Shown: piece after piece, positions 9,501-18,900 of the stretch
Layout of the letters: the number at the start of each line of letters is the position of its first letter
How positions within the stretch are numbered: position 1 is the first letter of the stretch
Notes under the pieces: generated by a model
The model's input: only the letters and a program-made list of their open reading frames with translations
Database searches by the model: none
What the model was told of the DNA's origin: nothing
Source of the DNA: Halodesulfovibrio sp.
Lineage (GTDB): Bacteria > Desulfobacterota > Desulfovibrionia > Desulfovibrionales > Desulfovibrionaceae
Reading direction: 5' to 3'
Length of the DNA: 36,144 bases
Assembly (NCBI RefSeq): GCF_015482765.1
Contig: NZ_JADMLB010000009.1
Span: forward strand, 1-36,144
Position numbers and translations under genes: made by a program

Positions 9501-10506
9501 ACGGTATGGCATTACAGTCACAAAAGTTCAAAACGTCATCGACAGTGCCGTTGGCGGGCGTGTAATTACAACCACAGTAGAAGGGCGTGAGCGATATCCA
9601 GTGCGAGTGCGGTATCAGCGAGAATTGCGAGACTCCATAGAAGGGCTTGAGAACATTTTGGTTGCTTCACCAACAGGAGAGCAAATTCCCTTATCGCAGT
9701 TGGCAGATATCCAATATGTTCGGGGACCTCAGGTTATTAAAAGTGAGGACACATTCCTGATTGGATATGTTCTTTTTGATAAACAACCAGGGTATGCTGA
9801 GGTAGATGTTGTAGAACAGGCACGCGATTTTCTGGATCAGAAGATAGCCATCGGGGAATTGAAGATCCCTGCAGGAGTATCATTTGAATTTGCCGGAAGT
9901 TATACAAACCAAATTCGCGCTCAAAAGAAACTGGCCGTCATCTTACCGTTGGCATTGTTTGTTATCGTTATTGTTCTGTATTTGCAGTTTAATGCGATTA
10001 CAACAACATTGATGGTGTTTTCAGGTATCATTGTTGCTTGGTCGGGTGGCTTCATCATGATCTGGTTATATGGACAGGATTGGTTCTTGAATTTTTCAAT
10101 TTTTGGAACACACATGCGTGAACTTTTCCAAGTTCACCCTATTAACCTGTCCGTAGCCATCTGGGTTGGTTTTCTAGCATTATTCGGCATTGCGTCAGAT
10201 GACGGCGTCATCATGGCAACGTTTCTTGATGAATCAAAAGGCAAAAAGCAACCAACGACCGCAGAAGAGGTACGTGCCTTTGTTGTTGAAGGGGCCAAAC
10301 GGCGAATTCGACCTGCATTAATGACTTCAGCCACAACGTTACTCGCGTTGTTGCCAATCCTTACATCAACAGGGAAGGGCGCAGATATTATGGTTCCGAT
10401 GGCAATACCGTCTTTTGGTGGCATGACGATAGCACTTCTTACGGTCTTTGTTGTCCCTGTGTTTTATTGTTGGGTTGAAGAGCGCAAACTGAAAAGAAAA
10501 CGGTAA
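6556..10506 (+). CDS. cusA: CusA-like HME-RND copper/silver efflux pump, enlarged
   Basis: A 1316-residue inner-membrane proton/metal antiporter, some 270 residues longer than E. coli CusA. HME-RND features are clear: [35 protein letters not shown] written in part as PDIGENQQ and [12 protein letters not shown], and the transmembrane [19 protein letters not shown] with the proton-relay Asp. The three substrate methionines of CusA (573, 623, 672) align with Met742 (LYMPTT), Met792 (VSMIETV) and Met918 (RIVMLQSGM). The first two keep the 50-residue spacing. Extra material lies at the N-terminus (about 30 residues), at about 560-680 (several added hydrophobic helices) and between Met792 and Met918 (about 77 residues more than in CusA). 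The start is GTG with AAGGGGAT upstream. Confidence 0.9.
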   Translation: [1316 protein letters not shown]

Positions 10507-10526
10507 ATTGGGCTACGATAAAAAAC

Positions 10527-10572
10527 AAAAAAGCTGTCGAATACGTATATCTACGAATTAGGCAGCTTTTTT
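10527..10572 (+). terminator. Terminator of the Cus-type efflux operon
   Basis: The arms AAAAAAGCTG and CAGCTTTTTT pair perfectly across a 26-base loop that may itself fold (TACGTATATCTACG). The downstream arm ends in six T residues. It lies 20 bases after the pump stop codon. Confidence 0.75.
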
Positions 10573-10694
10573 GTTATTAAAAGTAATGATGAAAGAAGTG
10601 CACAAGCTTATTTCATGTGATGAAAGTTTTTTCGATTGATGACAGTTAAATTTAAAAAATAAAAATTATTATTACAAACTGTTATATCGATATA

Positions 10695-10710
10695 ATCGTT
10701 TAAAGACGAT
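10695..10710. promoter_or_regulatory. Candidate ArsR operator 1 (upstream of arsR promoter)
   Basis: ATCGT-TTAAAG-ACGAT is a palindrome with five-base arms and a six-base centre. It shares its arms with two sites before acr3. It sits seven bases upstream of the -35 box at 10718, next to another palindrome ATATCGATAT (10684-10693). Confidence 0.6.
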
Positions 10711-10717
10711 GCTTTTG

Positions 10718-10746
10718 TTGACAAATATTGTGAGTGGCTTTAATTA
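10718..10746 (+). promoter_or_regulatory. Probable sigma-70 promoter of arsR
   Basis: A consensus -35 TTGACA (10718-10723) and a -10-like TAATTA (10741-10746) are separated by exactly 17 bases, about 50 bases before the chosen arsR start. It is the best promoter match in the window. Confidence 0.65.
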
Positions 10747-10796
10747 ATCGTCAGACGGCGATGAATGATGTCGCATTACAAAAAAAGAGAAAAAAT

Positions 10797-11141
10797 ATGT
10801 CTGAATGTATAGCATCCACGAACGCTGCCTTTTCTACCTCAGAGCAAGATGAGTGTAATGAGAAAGAAATTGCGAAGCTCGCAAAAGCACTGGCACATCC
10901 TGCTAGAGTTCGAATTATGCGTGTCCTTAACACACTTCATAATGCTGGCGGATGTTTGAATAGCAGCCTTGTTTCTGAATTAGGACTTGCTCAATCTACC
11001 GTATCAGAACATTTACGGATTTTAAAAGAAGCGGGTCTTATTACGGCAGAACCTAATCCACCGAAGGTTTGCTATCATATTAATCAAGAAACAGTTCATC
11101 TGTTTCAAGAGCTTATTACTGAAAATTTACAAGAAAAATAG
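10797..11141 (+). CDS. arsR: ArsR/SmtB-family metalloid-responsive transcriptional repressor
   Basis: A 114-residue winged-helix regulator. AKALAHPARVRIMRVL opens the DNA-binding fold, the recognition helix is LGLAQSTVSEHLRILKEAGLI, and a wing with KVCYHIN follows. This is classic ArsR architecture. The canonical ELCVCDL arsenic site is absent: the cysteines are Cys4, Cys20, Cys53 and Cys92. Cys53 lies before the recognition helix and Cys92 in the wing, so sensing geometry must differ from E. coli ArsR. The ATG at 10797 has an AAGAGA element upstream. A longer frame from 10734 would overlap the -10 box and is rejected. It should repress itself and the Acr3 gene and release on As(III)/Sb(III), as inferred from position and repeated operators. 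Confidence 0.88.
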   Translation: MSECIASTNAAFSTSEQDECNEKEIAKLAKALAHPARVRIMRVLNTLHNAGGCLNSSLVSELGLAQSTVSEHLRILKEAGLITAEPNPPKVCYHINQETVHLFQELITENLQEK

Positions 11142-11157
11142 GCGCAAGCCTTTTTTT
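11138..11157 (+). terminator. Short GNRA-loop terminator overlapping the arsR stop codon
   Basis: AGGC-GCAA-GCCT forms a four-base stem with a GNRA tetraloop, followed directly by seven T residues (11151-11157). The stem is short, so efficiency may be modest. If active, it separates the arsR message from acr3. Confidence 0.5.
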
Positions 11158-11169
11158 ATTTATACTAAA

Positions 11170-11185
11170 ATCGTCTTTCGACGAT
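11170..11185. promoter_or_regulatory. Candidate ArsR operator 2 (upstream of acr3 promoter)
   Basis: ATCGTC-TTTC-GACGAT is a perfect palindrome with six-base arms. It matches the arms of operator 1 and nearly duplicates operator 3, which lies 56 bases downstream. Confidence 0.65.
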
Positions 11186-11195
11186 ATACGATATT

Positions 11196-11225
11196 TTGTC
11201 GAGTTAAAAATTTTTTAAATAGATT
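11196..11225 (+). promoter_or_regulatory. Candidate promoter of acr3
   Basis: TTGTCG (11196-11201) and TAGATT (11220-11225) are 18 bases apart. Operator 3 begins one base after the -10 box and operator 2 lies just upstream of the -35 box, so a bound repressor would bracket the promoter. Confidence 0.45.
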
Positions 11226-11241
11226 ATCGTCTTTCGACGAA
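11226..11241. promoter_or_regulatory. Candidate ArsR operator 3 (over acr3 transcription start)
   Basis: ATCGTC-TTTC-GACGAA repeats operator 2 with one mismatch in the last base. It lies directly downstream of the proposed -10 box. A wider dyad ATTATCG...CGATAAT surrounds it. Confidence 0.6.
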
Positions 11242-11262
11242 AATCGATAATGAGGAGAAAAA

Positions 11263-12333
11263 ATGCAAAGTCGTCTTAGCTTTTTAGACAGATATTTAAC
11301 AGTGTGGATATTTGCGGCAATGGCTTTAGGCGTTGCCCTTGGAGTAATTTTCCCGCAAATGCCAGAATGGAATGAATCCATGTCCGTTGGCAGTACGAAC
11401 ATTCCGTTGGCTATCGGTCTAATTCTCATGATGTACCCACCGCTCGCTAAGGTTAACTACAACCTTCTAGGTACAGTCATGAAAGATAAAAGAGCCGTAA
11501 GCCTTTCTTTAACGATGAACTGGCTTGTCGGCCCTGTGTTAATGTTTGCATTGGCATTAATTTTCCTTGGAGATCATCCCGGTTACATGACAGGGGTCAT
11601 ATTAATCGGCCTTGCACGCTGTATTGCAATGGTTCTTGTGTGGAATGACATCGGTGGTGGTAACAAAGAATACGCAGCAGCATTGGTGGCATTAAATAGT
11701 GTTTTCCAAATCGTAACGTATAGCTTCCTTGCTTGGCTCTTCATTACCGTTCTTCCACCATACTTTGGTTTTTCCGGATTTGAGGTGAATATTTCCATAA
11801 TTGATATTGCTGAAAGCGTTTGTATTTATCTTGGAATTCCCTTCCTCGCTGGATACCTCAGCAGAAGAGTGCTGGTGAGCAGTAAAGGCGAAGAATGGTA
11901 CAATACTAAGTTTATTCCCGCTATTTCTCCAATTACTCTTATTGCATTGTTAGCAACAATTGTACTGATGTTCAGTTTGAAAGGAGAAATGATAGTTGAA
12001 CTTCCTTTTGATGTGCTTCGTGTAGCGATCCCTCTTGTAATCTACTTTGTAGTTATGTTCTTTATCAGCTTTTTTACTGCCAAAAAGATGGGCATTCCTT
12101 TTGATAAAAACGCATCCATTGCATACACCGCAACCGGCAATAACTTTGAACTTGCTATCGCTGTAGCCATTGCTGTCTTTGGCTTGAACTCAGATCAGGC
12201 TTTTGCCGGAGTAATTGGACCACTCGTTGAAGTACCGGTTTTAATAGCTCTAGTTAACATCTCGCTTCGTCTCAAAAAAAGTTATGGAAAACAGCGAGTT
12301 CAGCTTTCTGCACAAGAATCTGCCGCCCGATAA
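11263..12333 (+). CDS. acr3: Acr3-family arsenite efflux permease
   Basis: A 356-residue inner-membrane protein with about ten hydrophobic helices, the normal length for bacterial Acr3. Family landmarks are the early [11 protein letters not shown] segment, the [14 protein letters not shown] helix with the conserved Cys120 known to be needed in Acr3 transporters, [17 protein letters not shown], and the late [13 protein letters not shown] helix with its conserved glutamate. It exports As(OH)3 coupled to the proton gradient. GAGGAG lies seven bases before the ATG. Two ArsR-type operators precede it. No arsC reductase gene is present here, so arsenate reduction, if any, is encoded elsewhere. Confidence 0.93.
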   Translation: MQSRLSFLDRYLTVWIFAAMALGVALGVIFPQMPEWNESMSVGSTNIPLAIGLILMMYPPLAKVNYNLLGTVMKDKRAVSLSLTMNWLVGPVLMFALALIFLGDHPGYMTGVILIGLARCIAMVLVWNDIGGGNKEYAAALVALNSVFQIVTYSFLAWLFITVLPPYFGFSGFEVNISIIDIAESVCIYLGIPFLAGYLSRRVLVSSKGEEWYNTKFIPAISPITLIALLATIVLMFSLKGEMIVELPFDVLRVAIPLVIYFVVMFFISFFTAKKMGIPFDKNASIAYTATGNNFELAIAVAIAVFGLNSDQAFAGVIGPLVEVPVLIALVNISLRLKKSYGKQRVQLSAQESAAR

Positions 12334-12368
12334 ATGAGGTAACGATACATTTATGGGAAATGTGGCAT

Positions 12369-12393
12369 CCGCCCCCTGAATAAAGGGGGGCGG
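12369..12393 (+). other. GC-rich intercistronic hairpin between acr3 and the DUF190-like gene
   Basis: The perfect arms CCGCCCCC (12369-12376) and GGGGGCGG (12386-12393) stand out sharply in an AT-rich region. No T-run follows, so it is more likely an RNA-stability or translation-tuning element than a terminator. Confidence 0.6.
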
Positions 12394-12421
12394 GACATAT
12401 AGAAAAAATTAGGAGAATACC

Positions 12422-12766
12422 ATGAGCACAACAATTGAAAAAATTACCTGCGTGACTATAGACTTTGAAACATACAACGGGCAGCCTTTATATAAAGCGT
12501 TATTGGAAGTGGCGGGTGGCACTAACGTCCTTCAAGCTACTGCGACAAAAGGGCTTGGGATAGTAAACAAGGATACAGAATTTACCAACAATTCAGCTTT
12601 TAAAAACCCACCACATCCTATTTTTGTGCACGTTATTGGGACAGAGGAAGATAGTGCCGCGTTTTTGAAAAAGGCTGCACCAATGGTGAAAAACCATGTT
12701 GTACTTAGAGAAAAGCTAGAATTATTTTCCAATGAAAGTACCCCGTCATTATCAGTAGCTATCTAG
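12422..12766 (+). CDS. Small DUF190/PII-like protein of the arsenic unit
   Basis: A 114-residue cytoplasmic protein with no signal peptide. The order of segments recalls DUF190 (PII-like fold): a first strand ITCVTIDFET, then GQPLYKALLEVAGGTNVLQATATKGLG, then HPIFVHVIGTEEDSAAF and a last strand VVLREKLELF. The family pattern (GxPLYxAxxExA, then ATxxxGxxG, then an acidic VxxxEExxAFL segment) fits, but identity is modest. TTAGGAGA precedes the ATG. It follows acr3 after a hairpin and has its own terminator, so it is probably co-transcribed with the permease. PII-like proteins often sense a nucleotide and bind a transporter, so regulation of Acr3 is a guess. CutA-like folds are an alternative. 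Confidence 0.55.
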   Translation: MSTTIEKITCVTIDFETYNGQPLYKALLEVAGGTNVLQATATKGLGIVNKDTEFTNNSAFKNPPHPIFVHVIGTEEDSAAFLKKAAPMVKNHVVLREKLELFSNESTPSLSVAI

Positions 12767-12829
12767 GAAAACTAAACCGTCTCGTTAAGAGCAAACCGAA
12801 TTATAGCCCTTTTACAAAATAGAAGGGGC

Positions 12830-12867
12830 AAAAAAAGACCTGCCGTATCAACAACAGGTCTTTTTTT
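12830..12867. terminator. Bidirectional terminator between the convergent arsenic and secretion operons
   Basis: The arms AAAAAAAGACCTG and CAGGTCTTTTTTT are perfectly complementary. The A-tract on one side and T-tract on the other allow termination in both directions: after the DUF190-like gene rightward, and about 110 bases past the stop of the giant leftward gene. Confidence 0.85.
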
Positions 12868-12977
12868 GTATAGGTTGACTACTTTTAATGATCTTTTTCA
12901 GAAGCATGATGCTTTCGTGTATGTATTAATGGAAATAGCATCTATAGATTGTCGTCTTTTTGTAGGTGCTTTAGTTT

Positions 12978-15900
12978 TTACTGTTGTTCGTCTTCACCTG
13001 TAGAAGTATCCGCGGTAATCTCAGAATCTGCATTCGGTGCTTCAGGTCCCGGTTCAGGCAGAGCTTCTTTTCCCTGCGTTTTAGGAGTCTCACCTCCGAG
13101 ATCATCAGGTTGCTGCTGGCCTTCATCCTGAGTCATCGTATCTAAGTCAGAGCCGATAGAGCCTGCTCCGTTAAGATTAGTGTCCAATTGCTGAGCAACT
13201 AATACTTCATTCGGATCATTTTCATCTTCTTCAACAGGAAGTGAGTCCATATATTCTGCCACCTCTTGACTGGCTTCAATTGGTGGCTCTTCTTCGGCAT
13301 CTGACGCCATTATTGCCATGTATGGTGCAGCTGCAAAGCTGAATGGAGCAGGAGGAGCACTCACAGTCACATCAAGGCTGTCTGTTACATCAAGGGTATT
13401 TCCATCTTGCTCAACTGTTGCAGTAACTCCTAGGTTGATAACACCTGTAAAAGAAGCAGGTGGCGTGATTTCAAGTCCGGACAAGTCAGCCGGATCAAGA
13501 GTCCATGAGCCGTTCATATTGTCTGTTCCGGCATTGAGCGTTGCACCGGTTGGAACACTATCAATTGTGACACTGAGAGTTTCTCCCGGTGCTGTCGTTT
13601 GTGCCTGAATATCTAAGGCAATAGGAGTATCCTGTGTTCCATTTGAATCCTGAACTGTAAATGCCGGAGCGTCTGGTTGACCTTCAACGTCTACAACAAG
13701 GCTGGAAGTTGAAACAGCCTGATCTGTACCATCTGTACTGGTCGCGGTGACGTTCAGTGTAATATTACCTGAAAAATCAGGTTCAGGAGTCAGCGTCAGT
13801 CCTGCCAAGTCGCCTGCATCTAGTGTCCACGAACCATCCATATTGTCTGTTCCAGCGCTGAGAGTAGCACCGGACGGGATACCATCTATTGTGACAGATA
13901 TTGTTTCACCGCTATCTGGTGAGCTAGCCTGTATATCCAGCGGAATAGCTGTATCTTCATCCCCGCTGGCAGGTGAGGTCGACAACACTGGAGTATCCGC
14001 AACAGGATCTACCGTAACGGTCAGCTGCTCCGAAGTTTGCGCGGTGTCATTATTGTCTGGTTCAGTACTTACGGCTGTCACATTTAAATTAAATGTCCCG
14101 CTCGCTTCAGGTGGTGGTGTAAAGGTAAGCCCACTCAGTTCCGCAGGTGTAAATGTCCATGAACCATCAGGGTTTTGGGTACCGGCTGAGAAGGTGGAAC
14201 CAGATGGCACGTTATCAATAACAACGGATAGCGTTTCACCAGAATCTGTAAGTGCAGGTTGAATATCTAAAGCAATAGGAGTGTCTTCATCGCCGCTAGT
14301 CGGCTGAACCGTTAGTGTTGGAGCGTCCGCAACTGGAGTGACAGTAACCGTAACATTTTCAGAAGTGACAGAAGTATCCCCGTCATTTTCTTCATTCAGG
14401 AAATCAAGAGTAAGAGGAATATCTCCTGAGAAGTTTTGAGCTGGGGTGATTGTTAAGGAACTCAAATCTGCCGGATCAACAGTCCATGTTCCGTCTGGGT
14501 TTTGTGTACCAGCGGAAAGAGTCGCACCCACAGGTACACCCGATACAGTAATTGCGGTTACTGTTTCAGATCCATCTGTATCCTGATAGGCAAAGCTGGC
14601 TGTAATTGGGATACTGGATTCTTCGTCTCCGGTTGTATCAGTAGCTGTTATTGTTACAGGGTCAGCTACTCCCTGAACGTCAACATCCAATGTCGCTACG
14701 GTTTGCTGTGTTTCGCCTGTTTGCGGTTCTTCGCTGGTTGCTGTGATCGTAAGTGTAAAGTCAGAGTTGTCATTTGTAGGCGGAGTTACAGTTAATCCAG
14801 CAAGATCCGCAGGATCAACCGACCATGTTCCATCAGGATTTTGTGTACCGGCTGAGAGCGTCGCTCCCGCAGGTACACCTGCAATAGAAACAGTAAGTAC
14901 TTCTGAAGGGTCAGTAAGCGCCGCCTGAATATCTAAATTGATTGGTGTGTCTTCGTCTCCGGTCGCAGGAGTAGTGCTTAATTGAGGAGCATCCGCAACA
15001 GGTGTGACCGTTACTGTAAAGTCAGTTCCTTCAGTCAACGAATCACCATCTGTTTCTGTTGTCGTAATATCCGCATGAACATTGATGTCACCTGAAAAAT
15101 GAAGTGGAGGCGTAATCGTTAACGTAGCTAAATCATTTCCATCAACAAGCCATGAACCATCCGGCTGTTGGGTACCAGAGGATAGGGTAGAGCCCGCAGG
15201 AATACCTGTTAAAACAGCTGTTACGGTTTCAGAACCGTCTGTATCTGTCTGGGTAAATCCTAAAGTCATTGGTATAACGGTATCTTCAGCTCCTGTAGAG
15301 TCTTGAGAATCAACGATAAGAGTGTCCGCGACACCTGTAACGGAAACAGTAAATGGTGCTGTAGTTGTCACCACTTGGCCTGTTGATGTTTCCATGGTGA
15401 ATGCAGTGAGTTCCATGTTGATATCACCATTTGCATTAGGTGGCGGTGTGAATGTAAGCCCTGATAGTTGGGCCTGCGTGAATGTCCAAGATCCATCACC
15501 GTTGTTAGAACCAGCTGAGAACAGCGCACCCGATGGAACTCCGGTAATTGTTGTAGACATTACTTCAGAGCCGTCTGTGTCTACTAACTGTGCATCAAGA
15601 GTAAGGGCTATAGCAGTATCTTCATCACCTGTTGCGTCTGTGGCTGTAAGAATTGCAGGATCTGTTACAGCGGCAATGTTAACCCCGACGTTCTGGCTAA
15701 AACTGCCAGTAACGGTTCCAGAGTCACTAATCACCGCATCAACCGTAAAGTTAAAATTACCATGGCCATTTGGCGGTGGGGTAAACTGTATATCGTTGAT
15801 GTTTGCTAAATTGACTTCGTAGGTTCCGTTTCCAAGATCGGTCACACCGGTACCACTTAACGTGGCTCCAGATGGAAGGTTGCTGATGGTTGCCGATGTC

Positions 15901-18900
15901 ACGGATTCAGAACCGTCAATGTCCGTTGGGTTAATATTTAAATCGATATTAAATGGTGTATCTTCAGTACCATTTGTTGTTCCTAATGTTATGTTAGGCG
16001 TATCAACAATCGGATCAATATCTGCAGTCACGGTTTGACTATCTATCAACGTGTTTCCGTTGTTACCAGTTTTCACAGCCGAGATTGTAAAATCAAATGT
16101 TCCGGAGAAGTCAGGTGGTGGCGTAATTTCCAGATTGTTGAGAACAGCAGTATTTGATCCATCAATAATCCAACGATCATTGATAGGGTCATAAAACCCT
16201 ATGTTCGGACTCGCACCTGGAGGGAGGTCTGATATGATTACTGCATACTGACTTCCGTCTGTACCGAAATCAACAGAGACTCCCACAGGAAAATCTAGAT
16301 CTTCATCACCGGTAGGCGGTGGAGTTACGGTAACAGTAGGTGGTGTAACAGGGGGGCCTCCAGGACCTCCACCACCGCCACCAGGTGTCGTGGTAATGGT
16401 AAATGTTGCTGTATTGGTGGCTTGGTCACCTTCGGTTTCAGTCGAAATTGCAGTAACAGTGACTGGAACGTCTGTGTCTGGGCCACCACCTTGGTCATGG
16501 AAAGCGAGGGTCGGAAGAGAACTTGCGTCAATAAGCCAATTTCCGCCACCAAGGTTTAATCCTTCTGTTGGAATAATTCCCGTGCCTGCAAGTCCTCCAA
16601 TAATAAGTTTCAGAGACTCAGAGCCGTCAATATCGTTTAATGAGCTGGCGATTTGAGCTGGAATATCTGTGCCTACAGGGCCGGTAATATCTTGCGCTGA
16701 AACGTTCGGTATATCGGCATCTGCTTCTACAACGACTCGAAGAGTTCCGGAACGTACTTCCTGACTTCCATCTTGTTCTTGAATGAGTGAGCTGACTTGT
16801 AATGTAAAGTCATCGCCGGAATCTGGAGGCGGTGTAATTGTCAACCCAGAAAACTCCGCAGGAGTTAGCCTGAACACACCGGAGCCCGGTGAAGTTTCTG
16901 TTCCAGCAGAAAGAATTGCACCAGTAGGAATATTTGAGATTTCTACCCATTCCGTTGTTTCTGACCCATCGGAATCTCGAGAAGCCGGATCAACCTTTAA
17001 GTTGATAGCGGTGTCTTCTAGTCCTCTAGCTGTCGGGTATGGACGAATACCATCAATAACCGGAGTCACCTCAACAGGGTGGGTGTAACTGAAGGTAGAT
17101 TGTCTACCATCATCTTCCTGTACAACAACGTCAAATGACACATCAAAATTACCTGCAAAATCCTGAGGCGGTGTAATTGTCAGTGACTGAAGTTCCGAAG
17201 GAGTAAGAGAATATTTTCCATTTCCTATAAATGTGCCTACATTGATCGACGCGCCGTTAGGCAAATCGTAAATAACATAGCTGAGCGTTTCAGAGCCATC
17301 TGTGTCGCCTGAAGCTACCTCAAAGTTGACTGGAATTGCAGTGTCCTCATCGCCGACGGTGCTGTTTGAGATAATAACCGGAGCATCAGGCACACCGCGT
17401 AATGAAATACTGATCGGCAACGGTGCAGAATAGGCTTGATCTCCGTCACTTTCCACAGAAAGAGCTTGAACATTAATAGTAAAGTCTACGTTCGAATGTT
17501 CAGGGGGTGTGATTGTTAAGTTTGAAAGATCAGCGGCAGGAACTCGCCAGTTCCCATTAGGCAACTGTGTGCCTGCGCTGAAACTTGCACCTGCCGGAAC
17601 ATTAGAAAATTCAACAAAAAGGCTCTCTGATCCATCGGTATCAAACAAATTAGCCCGAATAGTAAGTGGGATGGCTGCGTCTTCGTTACCATGTGCATCA
17701 AGTGCAACGAGCCCCGGTGTATCAGCAACACCGACAACATGAATATTAAAGGTAGCGCTATTTGTTGCTGCATCTTGGTTGGAAGCTTCAGTGCTTGTTG
17801 CTTCTAACGTTAGAGGGATGTCACCAGAAAAGTTCAGAGGCGGAGTAAAGCTTAAACTTCCAAGATCAGCAGGATCAATAGTCCATGTTCCGTTACCGTT
17901 ATCAACACCAGCAGATAGAACAGCACCATTCGGAACGCCTGAGATAACAAGCGTTAATGATTCAGAGCCATCAACGTCCGTAAGTTGTGAGTCTAAGTTT
18001 AAGGCAACAGCTGTATCTTCGTCTGTAACCTCGTCTTGCACAGTCACGGTAGGCTGGTCTGCAACAGCCCTGAATGAGGCACTGAAATTGCGAGAGCGAA
18101 CAGCTGTGTCACCGTTAGAAGGTTCAACGGTGGTTACTCTGAATTGTAGGTTTACTGTACCGCTGAAATCTTGCGGTGGCGACAGTTCAATAGTTCCAAG
18201 CTGGTCAGCAGGAACCTCCCAAACGCCACCTCCTAGATCTGTACCGTTTATGACTGTGAATCCACTTGGCACGTTGCGGATGACAGCAGATTGAATTTCC
18301 TCGGAAGGGTCACGTACGTTAGCTGAAAGGTTCAGCGCAAGGTCATTATCCTCTACGCCATTTACATTTCGCGCAACAACGCGAGGGCGGTCTGCAACTG
18401 CGTCAACTGTGACGGTTATCGGAGCAGAATTTGTTGCAACATCACCATCATTTTCTGTCGCAACTGACGTTGCAGTAATATCGAATGTACCACTAAAGTT
18501 TCCCGGAGGGCGTATGCTCAGGTTTCCAATGTCACCGGCACTTATAGTCCAGCTTCCATCCGGCTGTTGTGTTCCCAGATTAAGTTGAGCACCGTTTGGT
18601 AACCCGTCAACGATAAAACTTAAAGTCTCTGAACCATCAACATCTGTAAGGTTACCGCTGATAGTAAGTGGTATCCATGTATCCTCATTCCCCGAGGCAT
18701 CGCTGGTTGCAATACCGGGGAGGTCTGCATCACCTAAGATTGAAACAGGAAGGCTTGCCACATTCTGTGCTGTACTGCCATTAGGCTCAACTGCTATTGA
18801 AGTGACCGTTAGAGTAAAGTCAACGTTGCTGTCCGGTGTAGGGGAGAGTGTTAAACCTGTAAGTTCGGCAGGAGTAAGCTCCCACTGGCCGGCAGAAACT

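Noticed and set aside
12868-12977. A frameshift that might have cut an RTX-bearing C-terminus off the giant protein
   Set aside because: The DNA after the stop shows no continuation of repeats or GGxGxDxL motifs in any leftward frame before the terminator at 12830-12867.
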